Origin: Streptomyces sp. NBC_01214 | Lineage (GTDB): Bacteria > Actinomycetota > Actinomycetes > Streptomycetales > Streptomycetaceae | NCBI RefSeq assembly: GCF_026340975.1 | Contig: NZ_JAPEOS010000003.1 | Location: forward strand, 1,736,001 to 1,800,000 | Reading direction: 5' to 3' | DNA: 64,000 nucleotides | Shown: positions 18,777-28,587 of the stretch, piece by piece | How positions within the stretch are numbered: the stretch's first letter is position 1 | Layout: the number at the start of each line of letters is the position of its first letter | The notes under the pieces: model-generated | Databases searched by the model: none | The model's input: only the letters and a program-made list of their open reading frames with translations | Told to the model about the DNA's origin: nothing | Translations under genes and position numbers: made by a program

Positions 18777-20099
18777 ATGAAGTGGCTGGACGAGGCCGTG
18801 TCCGCGGGACACGCCACGACTGCCGCCCACCCTGCCCGCATCGCGGTCCTCGACGCGATCCGCGCCGACCGCACCGGTCCCGTGCCCGTCCGGCTGCTTC
18901 AGCTCTCCCGGGCTGAGGACGCGTTCGTACGCCGTGAGGTCATGGACCTCCTGTCATCCGCCGCGGCCAGACATCCTTGGCCTGATGCCGCCGAGGCCGC
19001 GCTCGCTCGGCTCACCGACCCTGACGCCGTGGTACGGCGCCGAGCCGCGTATCTCGTCGTGCACGCCGGAGGTAACGATGCTGCGCTCAGGGCTCTCGGC
19101 GAACTCACCGAGCCCGTGGTGCGTACTGCCCTCGCCGAGTGGCTGCGGGGCTCCGTCACGCGCCTGCAGGACGACTCCTTGGCCTCCGTCCGCTTCCTTG
19201 CCCGGCTGGAGACCCTGAGCGTCGCCACTGCGCAGCAATGGCTCCCGATCGACAGGGCGCTGCTCGCCGAGGCCCGGGAGGCCTCGCGCCACCTGGACGG
19301 CGTCGGGTGGCGCTGGGGCCGGGTCCTGTACGGGCTGGGGCGTGAGCATCACGTCTACGCCCTGGTGGCGCGGCTCCTTGCCGATCCCGCCACCCAGGAC
19401 ATCGGCGCCGACCTGGCCCGGGAGGCCTGTCATGACTGGCGGGCGGCCCCGATCGAGCTCCTGCCCCTCCTCGTCCGTCACTGCGGACGAGGAATCAGCC
19501 CGGCCATGGCCAAAGCCCTCACCACCGCCTCCATCTCGGAGGCCGCGATGCACGCGCATGGCGCGCTGGTCGCCAGGGTTCCCTTCACTCCGTACCCCAA
19601 GGCACGTCGGCCTGACGGCAGTCCGGCGCCGTCGTACGACAGCGCCACCGCCACCGCGGTCCTTCAAGCCAAGCCCGTGGACACCGGGCGGCTTCACCGA
19701 GCCCCTGAGATCTTCGGGGCCCTGCTGGACGCGGGTCCGCTGACTTTCCGGCAGGCTGCCCAGCTGTACAACCTCACCTTCAAACGGCCCGGACGCATGC
19801 AGGCGATATGCGCTCCACTATGGCTGCGGCACGCCGGCCCCACCGTCCTGCCCCGCATTCTCGCTCTCATGACACCGCACCTCGGTGACTACGGGGTTGG
19901 CGAGTACTACTCGGGAGGCCTGGCACGAATGGGCCGGTACGCGTTGCCCGCGCTGCCGTCGCTGACGGCACTGATCGACCGGCGTACCCGCATACCGGTC
20001 AACGACTCCACGCGGGACGGCGAGATGATGCTGGACGAGAGTCTGCTCGCCGCCGCGATCGACGCCCGTCGTGCGATCCTTGCCGACGCCGCTTCCTGA
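18777..20099 (+). CDS. HEAT-like repeat protein
   Basis: A 440-residue soluble protein built from paired helices. The first 120 residues show HEAT-like units, for example VRREVMDLLSSAAARHPWPD followed by VVRRRAAYLVVHAGG and VRTALAEWLRG at intervals of 35-40 residues. The middle and C-terminal parts keep helical repeats (LADPATQDIGADLAREACHDW, LTFRQAAQLYNLTF). Such proteins usually act as binding scaffolds. There is no enzymatic motif or transmembrane segment. The ATG at 18777 is preceded by GGAAGGGCGG at a distance of about 20 bases, so start choice is moderate; the MISRMSEF frame upstream ends at TGA overlapping this ATG. Confidence 0.7.
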   Translation: MKWLDEAVSAGHATTAAHPARIAVLDAIRADRTGPVPVRLLQLSRAEDAFVRREVMDLLSSAAARHPWPDAAEAALARLTDPDAVVRRRAAYLVVHAGGNDAALRALGELTEPVVRTALAEWLRGSVTRLQDDSLASVRFLARLETLSVATAQQWLPIDRALLAEAREASRHLDGVGWRWGRVLYGLGREHHVYALVARLLADPATQDIGADLAREACHDWRAAPIELLPLLVRHCGRGISPAMAKALTTASISEAAMHAHGALVARVPFTPYPKARRPDGSPAPSYDSATATAVLQAKPVDTGRLHRAPEIFGALLDAGPLTFRQAAQLYNLTFKRPGRMQAICAPLWLRHAGPTVLPRILALMTPHLGDYGVGEYYSGGLARMGRYALPALPSLTALIDRRTRIPVNDSTRDGEMMLDESLLAAAIDARRAILADAAS

Positions 20100-20491
20100 T
20101 CGCCCACCATCGCCGGCCAGCAGTGACGAAGGCCGACACACCAACGCTGCAGGACACGGCCGAGCCGCCCACACTCCGCCTTGGCTTCGTACACGGGTCG
20201 CGAAGCCCGTTCGTCATGACTTCGGGAGGCACCGGCTGAGACCGGAGGTCGATTTTCACGAGAACCGGAGGCAGTACGCCACGGCCGGCCGCGGGACGGC
20301 GTCGTAGCCGGGCCATCGGTCACCTGGCTCCGTAGCCAGCGCTTTGTCCCTGGTGACCCGGCTCCCGCGGACGCCCGGATCGCTGGCGCTACGTCCCGGC
20401 GCCTACGGCCAGAGTGAGTCCCGAACTGCTGTGCGCACGCTGCTGTTCGACGCGTACAAAGCCAGCCACTGAATTGCCGCTGGGCGGGCGC
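20100..20491. other. Region with possible gene end, no intact gene
   Basis: A plus-strand frame from about 20352 to the TGA near 20472 ends in RTAVRTLLFDAYKASH and may be the tail of a lost gene. Nothing else is supported. Confidence 0.3.
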
Positions 20492-21046
20492 TCACACGGC
20501 GATCCCTGCTGGGCGGCGCGGGGTGCGATGGCGGCGGTGGTAGGAGATGGTGACGGCGGCGAGGAGCGGGCCCCAGAGGAACAGCGGTAGGTAGAGGATG
20601 CCGACCACGAGGCTTCCGGTGGGCGTCATGTCATCGTGAGGAAAGGTCCACCACCACGGGGTGAAGGCCCAGAGTGCGGTCAGGGCCGCCGCGCCGAGGG
20701 CGGCAGGGACCACGGCGGCCATGGGGCGGACTCTTCACCCTCCGATCAGCGGTATCCAGCGGGGCACGACGTCGCCCCACGGCCGTACCAGACCGATGGT
20801 GAGGAAAGCTGCGAGCTCGCAGAGCACGCTGAGTGACAGCATCCATACCTTCGCGGCGATCGTCTGGAAGCTCTCGAAGCCAACGTCGGTGTATCCGGCG
20901 GGGTATCCGAGCACCAGGGCAATGCGCCACAGTCCGCTCGGCAGGACCACCCATGTCGTCAGGTGCGCAGCGCAGACAGCCCAGCGGGGCGGCGCCGCTG
21001 CGGAGATTACCGTCGAGTCGCTCGATTGAATGCTCACGCCACACAT
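20492..21046 (-). pseudogene. Membrane protein interrupted by an in-frame TGA
   Basis: From ATG 21046 a frame of 103 residues with three hydrophobic helices (HLTTWVVLPSGLWRIALVL, VWMLSLSVLCELAAFLTIGL and part of the next) ends at TGA 20735. The same frame continues after the stop as RRVRPMAAVVPAALGAAALT and carries two more helices (GILYLPLFLWGPLLAAVTIS) to 20492. The join PLIGG-stop-RVRP reads naturally if the stop was CGA, so a single C-to-T change split one protein of about 184 residues. Alternatively the second part is translated from its own ATG at 20722. Function unknown; a small integral membrane protein with five predicted helices. Confidence 0.65.
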
Positions 21047-21111
21047 CGTCACGCTTCGCCAGACAGGCTTCATCAGCCTGCGCGGCCGACTCAGACGGTC
21101 CTGTGGAACGA

Positions 21112-21159
21112 GAGGGGGACGGTGGCTTCCCCCACGTGGGGGAAGCCACCGTCCCCCTC
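21112..21159. repeat. 48-bp perfect palindrome
   Basis: Two 24-bp arms without loop, centre CCCCCACGTGGGGG. It sits between two minus-strand genes and would form a very strong terminator hairpin in either direction. Perfect symmetry over 48 bp suggests recent origin or active maintenance. Confidence 0.85.
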
Positions 21160-22507
21160 CGAGGCCATCTCCTCCGCGAAGCCTGCCGCGCTTCTCCAAC
21201 ACGCGGCCAGCCAGAATCTCGGTGTCGAGCTGCGCGCCGGCGATCCGCTCCGCCCCGGCGATTCCCTCCGCCCCGGCGGGCCGCACGTGCCGGTACATCA
21301 GTTCGTCGATGGTGTGCCGGACCGCGGTCAGCTCCGGCCCCTCCGGGAGCGCCCGGCGGGCGGTGTGCAGTGCTCGGCAGATGGTGGCCTGCCCGACGTC
21401 GAGGAGCGGCCGGTACACCGTCCCGCCCCGCTCCAGCCGCGCGGACGACTCCTCGCGGGTCATCGCGCCGCGGTCGGCGAGCGCAGCCACCAGCCCGTTT
21501 TCCTGGGCGGCCCGTTCGGCGTCGATCAGCGCGGAGCGCTCCGCGTAGGTCGTGTCGGGGAGCCGGGCGCACAGCTCCCGGCGTTCCTGCGTCCAGTCGT
21601 GCAGGACCCGGTCCGGATGCCGCGGCCGCCAGACCCGGTCCGGGTGCTGCGGCCCCCAGCTCTCCGCCCACGCGAAGGCCCCGTCGGCCCCTACGCCGAC
21701 CGCGGCCGCGATGGCGGACGTCTGCCAGCCCGTCCAGACCAGGTTTGCCAGCCGGTGCCGGTCCACACGATCAGCGAGGACGTGGGCGGGTGCCTCTCGG
21801 CGACGTGCCACACCGGCTCGGGGATCTCCGTCCGGTCCCGGGAGACCGGGCGCGGACCGGGCACCACCGCGGGGCGGGGGCGCTCCAGGGCGTCGAGCGG
21901 CCGGACGTAGCTGTCGTGGACCAGGGAGGCGTACCCGAGGTCGGGGCCGTGCTGTAGGACGTCGGCCCGAGCGTACGGACCGCGATGCGCGGCGTAGGAC
22001 CGGGCGATCAGCTGGGCCTCTGCCCGGTCGCGCACCATCCCACGGTCTGCCACGCGGACACCCGCCCCCGTAGTTTCCGCCGAGCACCTCGCCGTTCTCC
22101 CAGCTGAGGTCCAGCCACACCGCGACCTTCCAGCACACCTCGGCGGACGGAGCGAACGCTTGCGGAGGGTCCTCGATCCGCCCGGGGGCGTCCACCGGCC
22201 ACCCGGTGTGCGCCCAGACCCACCAGCCGTGATCTTCACGCGCCCACTGCGGTAGCGCCACCACCGTCACCGTGCCTCCTCGGCTCGGACCGGGACCGGC
22301 ACCCGCGGCGCACGGTTCGCCAGGTGGTGGTCGGACCCGTTCGGTCCGAGTAGCACTTCGCGTAGCACGTACCCGTTCACGGCCGCCTCCACGACCGCCC
22401 ACCGCTGCCACCGAGTGCGCTGGCCCTCGGCCTTGGCCCGCCGCGATGCGGGGCACCTGGGGCCCGTCGGCCCACCACGGGTACGGCGGGCGGAAGAAGT
22501 GCCACAT
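21160..22507 (-). pseudogene. Hypothetical protein, two frameshifts
   Basis: Three segments make one protein of about 440 residues. An N-terminal part (22280-22070) has VTVVALPQWAREDHGWWVWA and WKVAVWLDLSWENGEVLGG. A middle part (22070-21740) has EAQLIARSYAAHRGPYARAD and SLVHDSYVRPLDALERPR. A C-terminal part (21740-21160) has LCARLPDTTYAERSALIDAE and ATICRALHTARRALPEG. Frame changes lie near 22065 and 21735. The order is consistent and hydrophilic, so the gene was real; I do not recognise the family. A short repeat GAEGIAGAERIAGA lies near the end. The gene start could be near 22271 or upstream. Confidence 0.5.
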
Positions 22508-22616
22508 GGGCGCCTCCTTCGCGGAGCACTTTCCGCAGCCTCTCCCGCACCCGGAGAGCCGTCACACCGGCCTCTTCAAGCCGGTCAGCGTGACCGCCGC
22601 ACTTGTGATGTTGAGG

Positions 22617-23489
22617 TCAGCTTCCGGGGGCGTGGGCTTCGTCGTTGATGTCGTTGATGTCGCTGATCAGCCAGGCGAGCATCGCGGGGGTGGCGTCGAA
22701 GTGGCCGCCGTGCCCGGCATCGGCTTGCCTGATCAGCGTCGCGGTCGGCATGCGTGCAGCGAGCCACTCGCCGTGCGCAGGGGGCACCAGAGTGTCGAGG
22801 CCACCGTGCCAGATCCGCGTCGGAACTGTGATGCTTGCCGGGTTGAACCCCCATTCCGTGCCGAAGATGGCGGTGACGTCGTCCGCCCAGCCGTCCAGCC
22901 CCGGCCGGACCGCTTCGGCGAACGCCGGGCCCATCATCGCGCTGATCTCCGGTCGGGAAACGACCGCCTGTTCGATCTCCGGCAGCGTCGGGAAACCGGC
23001 CGTTCCGACGTTTGCCAGGTGTTCCGTGACGGCCTGCCTTCCGATCAGCGCCACGGCGGCGCTGCGGCGGTTTCCCTCGCTCATGCCGGCGGTCCAGTCC
23101 AGCCCAGCCGCATCACGCGGCGCCGGGCTCGCCAGCGCCCCCAGCCGGGTCACTCGTTCGGGATACCGGGCCGCGAAAGCCATGGCATGCGGGCCGCCCC
23201 CGGACACCCCGAACACCGCGAGGCGGTGCAGGCCGAGTGCGGCGGTGATGGCGGCGACATCAGCGGCGGCATCGATGACCCGACGCCCCGGGTTCCGCGT
23301 GGAGCCCCCGAACCCGGGCCGGTCATAGGTGATCAGCCGAACGCCGAGCTCGTGGAACAGGGAATCGTTCGGGTATCGGGCCAGTCGGCTCATCGGGGTG
23401 CCGTGCAGGTAGACCACCGGTATTCCGGTGGGGTCCCCCCATTCCTCCACCGCCAACGTCCGACAGTCGTCGGTGATCAACTCGCGCAT
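22617..23489 (-). CDS. Alpha/beta-fold hydrolase
   Basis: A 290-residue cytoplasmic hydrolase. The catalytic triad is readable: nucleophile Ser96 in the elbow GVSGGGP, Asp232 in HGGLDTLVPP, and His260 or His263 in AGHGGHF. The oxyanion strand VVYLHGTPMS (residues 25-34) carries the usual HG. The sequence is of the proline-iminopeptidase/haloalkane-type group, where substrates range from esters to peptides; the substrate cannot be told. The ATG at 23489 gives the family start MRELITDDCRTLAVEEWG; upstream in-frame codons add an unlikely 28 residues. A short repeat DINDIND ends the protein. Confidence 0.87.
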   Translation of the reverse strand: MRELITDDCRTLAVEEWGDPTGIPVVYLHGTPMSRLARYPNDSLFHELGVRLITYDRPGFGGSTRNPGRRVIDAAADVAAITAALGLHRLAVFGVSGGGPHAMAFAARYPERVTRLGALASPAPRDAAGLDWTAGMSEGNRRSAAVALIGRQAVTEHLANVGTAGFPTLPEIEQAVVSRPEISAMMGPAFAEAVRPGLDGWADDVTAIFGTEWGFNPASITVPTRIWHGGLDTLVPPAHGEWLAARMPTATLIRQADAGHGGHFDATPAMLAWLISDINDINDEAHAPGS

Positions 23490-23889
23490 GGCGGCAAAAC
23501 TAGTCTCGGCCCCGATCGACGGCCAAGGCCTTTCATTCACAGCGCAACATCGACGTAGCGCGGGATACATCACGCCGGGGTGAGTTGACCTGGACGGCGG
23601 GAGGCGGCGTAGCAGCGGTTGCCGCAGCTACTACGCCGCGTTTGTGTGAGCGCGGGTGGCGGTACCGGGTGGGCGTCACCGCTGGCGCGCGGACGCGAAA
23701 CGCTCCTGGGGCCGCCGAGGGCATGGACGTCTCCCGCGACCTCGACCTCAACAACCGGGCCCGCGCCCTGAAGTAGCTGCAGGTGCACCCGGCGACGCAC
23801 TCCCAGATGGTGTCGATGGTCCGGGATGTGGCGGACCATCGCCTGGCTCCGTGGCTTCCGCCGGCTCCGCATCCGTTGGGAACGAGCTC
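23490..23889. other. Intergenic region with a gene-family remnant
   Basis: 23783-23850 (+) encodes HPATHSQMVSMVRDV, related to the remnant at 9.6 kb. Just before it a frame ends SRDLDLNNRARALK then stops. No intact gene is seen. Confidence 0.4.
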
Positions 23890-24534
23890 TTACAGCTGGA
23901 CGGTGGTGCCGGGCTCGAGGCGGTCGATCGGGGTGCCGGTCAGGCCCTTCTCGCCGAGGAGATTGGCGGTGGAGTGCTGGCCGAGGTCGCTGAGCATGAG
24001 TTCGTGGATCTGGATGATGCGCTCGGGCTTGACGGTCCGGACGTAGTCGGCGGCTTCGCCGAGCTTTGTCCATGGGCCGCTGGTCGGCAGCAGGAGGGTG
24101 CGTACGGGAGCGTCGGGCGCGAAGTAGGCGTCGCCGGGGTGGTAGACGGCTCCGTCGTCGAGGAGGTAGCCGACGTTGTCGGGGCACGGGATGTCGGCGT
24201 GGATCAGCGCGTGGCGGTGGCCGTGGACGGTGGCGGTGATGGAACCGACGCTGAAGGTGTCGCCCGCGGCGACGGCGTGGACGCGGCCATCGTGGCTGCC
24301 GAGGGTGGCTGCGACCGTGGCCGTGCCGTAGACCTGCAGCCCGGGCTGGGTTGCGAGAGCGGCGGCGACCAGCTTTTCGTCGAAGTGGTCGAAGTGTTCG
24401 TGGGTGATCAGGACGGCGTGAGCCTGGGTGACGGCCTCCGCCGCGTCCGGGGTGAAGGTGCCGGGGTCGATGACCAGGCGGGTGCCGTCCTTCTCGAGCG
24501 TGACGCAGGCATGGGCGTGCTTGGTGAGCTGCAC
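23890..24534 (-). CDS. MBL-fold metallo-hydrolase
   Basis: A 214-residue enzyme of the metallo-beta-lactamase fold. The metal motif HEHFDH is at residues 45-50, followed by single metal-ligand candidates His in GHRHALIH (about 112) and Asp in VYHPGDAYF (about 134), and a final His near 178 (IIQIHELM). This layout is of the UlaG/YtnP-like group acting on phosphate or lactone esters. GTG 24534 is chosen because GGAAAGGA lies 6 bases upstream and the protein then begins MQLTKHAHACVTLEKDG, as expected for the family. The gene is divergent from the MarR gene and their shared region holds a 36-bp palindrome, so MarR control is likely. Confidence 0.87.
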   Translation of the reverse strand: MQLTKHAHACVTLEKDGTRLVIDPGTFTPDAAEAVTQAHAVLITHEHFDHFDEKLVAAALATQPGLQVYGTATVAATLGSHDGRVHAVAAGDTFSVGSITATVHGHRHALIHADIPCPDNVGYLLDDGAVYHPGDAYFAPDAPVRTLLLPTSGPWTKLGEAADYVRTVKPERIIQIHELMLSDLGQHSTANLLGEKGLTGTPIDRLEPGTTVQL

Positions 24535-24560
24535 AGCGGGTCCTTTCCGAGCCAACCGAA

Positions 24561-24596
24561 TGTCTACAACCAGACTGTACAGTGTGGTTGTAGACA
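24561..24596. promoter_or_regulatory. 36-bp palindromic operator between MBL and MarR genes
   Basis: TGTCTACAACCA and TGGTTGTAGACA are perfect 12-bp inverted arms around an inner ACTGTACAGT palindrome; only one base pair breaks the symmetry. A related half-site TGTACAGTTTGGTTGAT lies at 24703-24719 next to the MarR start. MarR proteins bind such sites, so this is probably its operator controlling both genes. A second, unrelated hairpin (GCGCCACCG arms) occupies about 24632-24669. Confidence 0.7.
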
Positions 24597-24740
24597 TAGC
24601 GCCGTGAGTGTCGACTGCGACTTGACTCCGGCGCCACCGCCCCTCGCTACGGCGAGGGCCGGTGGCGCTCCTGTAGCGCCAAAGCAAACAATGGAGTCAA
24701 GGTGTACAGTTTGGTTGATGGATGTGGGTAAGCTGGCATC

Positions 24741-25166
24741 GTGGACGAGAATCAGCTGGCTGAAGAACTTCGCCTGACCATCGGACGGCTCGTACGCACT
24801 GTGCGCACTGCCGACGAGATGCCGTCCGGCGAGGCCGCCGTCCTGGGCTACCTGGACCGCAGCGGCCCGCTGACTACCGCCGATATCGCACAACAGCGGG
24901 GAGTCAGTCACCAGTCGGCTGCCAAGGCGGTCAAAGAACTCCTGGCCCAGGGCCTTGTACATGCCGAGGCGCACCCCAGCGACGGGCGCAAGCTGTTGCT
25001 CCGCCTCACGCCGACGGGAAGTGGCCGTCTGGCCGACGAGCGCCGAAGGCGTGCGGACCGGCTCGGCACCGCGATCAACGATGTCCTCAGTTCCGATGAA
25101 CGAAAGACGCTTGAGGCGGCGCTGCCTCTGCTGTCACGCCTGACCGCTCACTTGAATGGCAAGTAG
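24741..25166 (+). CDS. MarR-family transcriptional regulator
   Basis: A 141-residue winged-helix regulator. The recognition region SGPLTTADIAQQRGVSHQSAAKAVKELLAQGLV (residues 34-66) and the wing HAEAHPSDGRKLLLRLT are typical MarR. The ends are helical for dimerisation. MarR proteins repress neighbouring genes and release DNA when they bind small phenolic or other ligands, or when oxidised; no Cys is present here, so redox sensing is unlikely. The GTG at 24741 has no clear ribosome site, so the mRNA may be leaderless, with TAAGCT as a possible -10. It likely controls itself and the divergent metallo-hydrolase. Confidence 0.9.
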   Translation: MDENQLAEELRLTIGRLVRTVRTADEMPSGEAAVLGYLDRSGPLTTADIAQQRGVSHQSAAKAVKELLAQGLVHAEAHPSDGRKLLLRLTPTGSGRLADERRRRADRLGTAINDVLSSDERKTLEAALPLLSRLTAHLNGK

Positions 25167-26062
25167 CTCAGGGGCTGTCGTTTGGGCCATCGAGCACTGT
25201 GCATTGTGAAGTTGCAGGTCACGAGCCTGGTGTGCGTGATATCCGGGATGTTCGGGATGTCCATGCTGGTCGGGGGGATGACTTCGGCGAAGATCGTCCG
25301 TCGCCGGGAGACTTCGTGCTTGCCGCGCACCCCACCTGAAACCCTCGTCCAACCCCGCCTGGTCGCCGAGTTCAGCACGGATCGCGCCATCGACCACGGC
25401 GGCGTCTACCGCCACCCGCTCCGCTTCCAGCGGCTGCGCCCGGACGTGAGATCGGCAGCCAGCGCGTCCCGGATCGCCTCCTGCAACCCCCGGACTGCCG
25501 AAGGATCCGCGGGGTCGGCGCTGACCCCGTCCGTGGGCGACCTCGTGCGGGCGCGGCTGGGTACTTCCGAGGACGGCCGCGCCGCCCTCGCGGGGCCCGC
25601 CTCGCTCCGCGCCGCCGTGGCCGCCCGTGTCGCCAGGCCGGTCAGTATCTGTACGGCGGATAACGCCATGCTCCCTGCCGGATGGCATAGAGGAGTCGAC
25701 CCGGTGGATCCCGGTGACGGTAACTGGGGCCCAGTATGCGTGCTGGGGCCGCTGCCCGAACCCCGACGGGTCGCCCTCAAGATCGCGGTCGGCGCCTTCC
25801 CGGAGCAACCGGTGAAGGCGGAATGGAATTGGTGACCGGCCTTTCGGTGCGCCGGCACGGCGACACTCTGTTCCGCCGAAGCCGGCGTCGTGCCTCAACG
25901 TCACCGGTAGAGCCGCTCGCGCAGCGGTACAGCATGGGGTGGTGTCCGCGACGGCGACCAGGTCGGCCACTCGATCGTCTCCAGTGCTCGGCAGCCCATC
26001 CCTGCCGACTCGGCCGAAGCAGGGCCATGACCGCTCCGGCGGAATTTGCCCGGCCCGGCCAC
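25167..26062. other. No supportable gene
   Basis: Long frames exist on both strands because of GC bias, but none shows a domain or plausible start with ribosome site. A minus-strand piece near 25220-25290 (TSMDIPNIPDITHTRLVTCN) may be a gene remnant. Confidence 0.4.
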
Positions 26063-26149
26063 CTATGGGTGGCCGGGCCCTTCCGCTGTCCACCCGTCAA
26101 CGCCCTGCGTCGATGCCCTTCCAGCCGTGCCCGAGCCCGCGGCGACGGG

Positions 26150-26632
26150 GCCGCGGCTGTCTCGGCCGGCCCTGCGCCCCAGCGGGGTCCGTCCTCGGCG
26201 GCGGGCGCCTGGCGGGGGAGTTCGCGGCGTGCGGCGAGGAGTACGGCGAGGGCCTGGGCGTGAGTCGCGTCCAGCGCGACGGTCAGCAGAGCGGGACCGA
26301 GCTGGGTGAACCCGGTGCGCGCCGAGGCTGTGCCCGCCGAGAGCTCGCCGCAGGCTCGGGCTCAACACCACCGGGTCCTCTGCGTGGTCGACTCGGCGGG
26401 CCGGCCCGGCTGTCGCCGGTACGTGTTCGACGCGTTCTCGGAGCGCGGCAACGGCGGCCGGGATGACTTCCAGGAGCTCGGTGGCCTCCCGGCCGAGCTC
26501 GGACAGCGCCCCGGCGAGTACCTCCAGCGCGGTGGCCGCGTCCTCTATGGCGCCGGCAGTCCACCGCTCGGGTCCGGCGGCGTCGGCGAGTGCACACACC
26601 GCGACCACCGCGCTCTCGGCTAGCGGATCCAA
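26150..26632 (-). pseudogene. Small helical hypothetical, frameshifted
   Basis: From ATG 26632 the frame reads MDPLAESAVVAVCALADAAG with a long helix ATALEVLAGALSELGREATELLEVIP to about 26390. A second frame continues with ALLTVALDATHAQALAVLLAARRELPRQ around 26220-26290. Together they give an Ala/Leu-rich helical protein of about 150 residues. The frame change lies near 26330. Function unknown. Confidence 0.45.
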
Positions 26633-26874
26633 GGAGGTGAAGTGCTTCGTATCCCGCCCAACAGGTGCAGCCAGTCAGCGCGATGCTGGCACCCCGTGAT
26701 CGCTGTCGATACGTCTCGGCGGGCACACCCGGCAGTCAGGGCCCGGCGAGGATCGAGTGGGTGCCCATGCGGCGCCAGATCACGTGAGGGGTGCCCTATG
26801 TGAACCAACGATTCGGAGATCATTTACGGGACAGCGCTAGAGGAAGCTTTGGTCCGACTCGGTAGCCTGGGGCT

Positions 26875-27090
26875 ATGCCTACGGGACCTTTGCATGACCG
26901 CGCCGTCAACAGCATCGTCAACGGTGAACCCACACAGGAGGTCTTCCCCTGCCGGTGCATGATCGGTGACGATCACATCGAGGGCGCGGACTTGGGTGAC
27001 TACGAGGAGGAGACTGAGGGCCACTCGTTCGCTGGCGCCGAGGAGATTTGGCTCTCGAGCGGCATGGATGAGGACTACGACTTCCGCTAA
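26875..27090 (+). CDS. Small acidic hypothetical protein
   Basis: A 71-residue very acidic protein ending in EEIWLSSGMDEDYDFR, a tail I associate with small Streptomyces hypotheticals. It has two Cys (CRC near residue 27) and no signal peptide. GGGG lies shortly before the ATG. Function unknown. Confidence 0.6.
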   Translation: MPTGPLHDRAVNSIVNGEPTQEVFPCRCMIGDDHIEGADLGDYEEETEGHSFAGAEEIWLSSGMDEDYDFR

Positions 27091-27486
27091 CGACCTTGGG
27101 AGCGGCGGCAGTCGGACCGTGACGTGAGGAGGGGGCCGCACGGGTTCGGCGAGTTGGCTCTGTGGCGGGTATTCAGCGCCTCGGTCAGCTGCTGGGCTGC
27201 TGTCGGGGATAGGCCGGCGGTGACCTGCCCGGAGGCGAGAACCTGGGCGTACGTCCCTGGCCCGTAGGCGGCAGGGTCGCCGCGAGCGAGGCCGCGTCTG
27301 TCGGAGGGGCCCGTCTGAGACCAGGAGACCAGGAGACCAGGTCCAGGCGTCGGGCGGATCGTGGGCGTTGGCCATCACGGTCGTCAGCGGCAGATCCAGT
27401 TCGTGCACCCCGCGAGCGAAGAGGTGGACTGCGATGCGCAGTCGGCGAAGGCCACACCAGTGGCACCATCCGCCGGCGGAGTCGGT
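27091..27486. other. No intact gene
   Basis: A minus-strand frame near 27370-27430 (FARGVHELDLPLTTVMANAH) looks coding in composition but has no recognisable start or end. Nothing else is supported. Confidence 0.3.
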
Positions 27487-28494
27487 TCACTTTGGTTCCT
27501 CGCGGTCAGGCTCGGCGGCGTAGGACCTGAGACGATCGGCGAGTGCGATGACGAGGTCGCGGAGTTCATCGGAGCGCTCGATGACGAACGGCCGGTCGAG
27601 TGAGGCGAGTACCCGGGGTATCCAGTCGAGCCGCTCCGCCCGGAGCTCGACGCGCAGCCAGCGCTCGGTCGCGCGATCCTCGCCGGCCGCGGACTCGTGC
27701 TCCTCCAGGCTCGCGACGCTAGCCGGAAGGTGGGCGCGGATCTGCTCAACTGTCCCGTGGATCCGCAAGGTCACCTCATGCTGGTACTCGGCCGTGGCGA
27801 ACCCGGACAACACGCGCTGTTCCGGACCGGGACCCACTGGCGCTTCGAACGAGCCGGGCAGGGTCCGCGCGTCTGCGATGCGATCGAGCCGGAAGGTTCG
27901 GTCCTTGCCGATCTGGGCGTCCTTGCCCGTGACGTACCACCGGCCCGCATGGGCAACGATCCCGTACGCGTGCAGCGTGCGTTCGCTGCGCCGTCCGTCA
28001 CGGTCGGTGTAGCGGATCGAGACCGGTCGGCAGTGGCGCACCGCATCGGCGATCGTGAGCAGGACCCCAGCGTCCGGGGTGTCGAACTCGCCGGGCTGAT
28101 CCGTGAAGGCGAGCGCTTCCAGGAGTGTGTCGAGCCGACGGGCGATGTGCTTGGGCAGCACCCGCCGGATCTTCGCCGACGCCGTCTCGCTTGCCGTGCG
28201 CTCCGTCGTCGTCAACCCTGCTCGGCGGCCCGCGACCAGGCCGAGCACCACGGCCAGCGCCTCGTCGTCGCTGAGCATGAGCGGAGGCAAGCGGCCCCCG
28301 GGAGCCAGCCGGTACCCGCCGTAGCGGCCGCGCACCGATTCCACGGGCACGTCGAGGTCGATCAGTTGATCCACGTACCGGCGCACGGTGCGCCCTTCGA
28401 CGCCGAGCCGGTCGGCGAGTTCGGCCGCCGTCCGGGTGCCGCCCGACTGCAGCAGCTCCAGGAGTGTCAGCACGCGGCCGGTTGGTCGAGGCAT
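27487..28494 (-). CDS. YafY-family regulator (HTH + WYL)
   Basis: A 335-residue regulator. Residues 1-55 form a DeoR-like winged helix (VLTLLELLQSGGTRTAAELADRLGVEGRTVRRYV). A WYL domain follows at about 140-215, with SIRYTDRDG and the core RWYVTGKD, and a WCX-like C-terminal extension. WYL domains sense nucleic acids or nucleotides in several defence and DNA-damage regulators, but YafY-type proteins next to VOC enzymes are usually local repressors. It is divergent from the VOC gene with 93 bp between starts, which supports control of that gene. ATG 28494 starts directly at the HTH. Confidence 0.9.
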   Translation of the reverse strand: MPRPTGRVLTLLELLQSGGTRTAAELADRLGVEGRTVRRYVDQLIDLDVPVESVRGRYGGYRLAPGGRLPPLMLSDDEALAVVLGLVAGRRAGLTTTERTASETASAKIRRVLPKHIARRLDTLLEALAFTDQPGEFDTPDAGVLLTIADAVRHCRPVSIRYTDRDGRRSERTLHAYGIVAHAGRWYVTGKDAQIGKDRTFRLDRIADARTLPGSFEAPVGPGPEQRVLSGFATAEYQHEVTLRIHGTVEQIRAHLPASVASLEEHESAAGEDRATERWLRVELRAERLDWIPRVLASLDRPFVIERSDELRDLVIALADRLRSYAAEPDREEPK

Positions 28495-28587
28495 GTTGGC
28501 AGCCTAGCGCGAATACAGGACGGATTCTGTCCACTATTTCTCCTAGCCTGCGACGAGCAAGCCTCCAGCACAGCCAAGGAGATTCCC

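Noticed and set aside
22272..23558. 428-codon plus-strand frame
   Set aside because: Antisense to the alpha/beta hydrolase with full catalytic triad.
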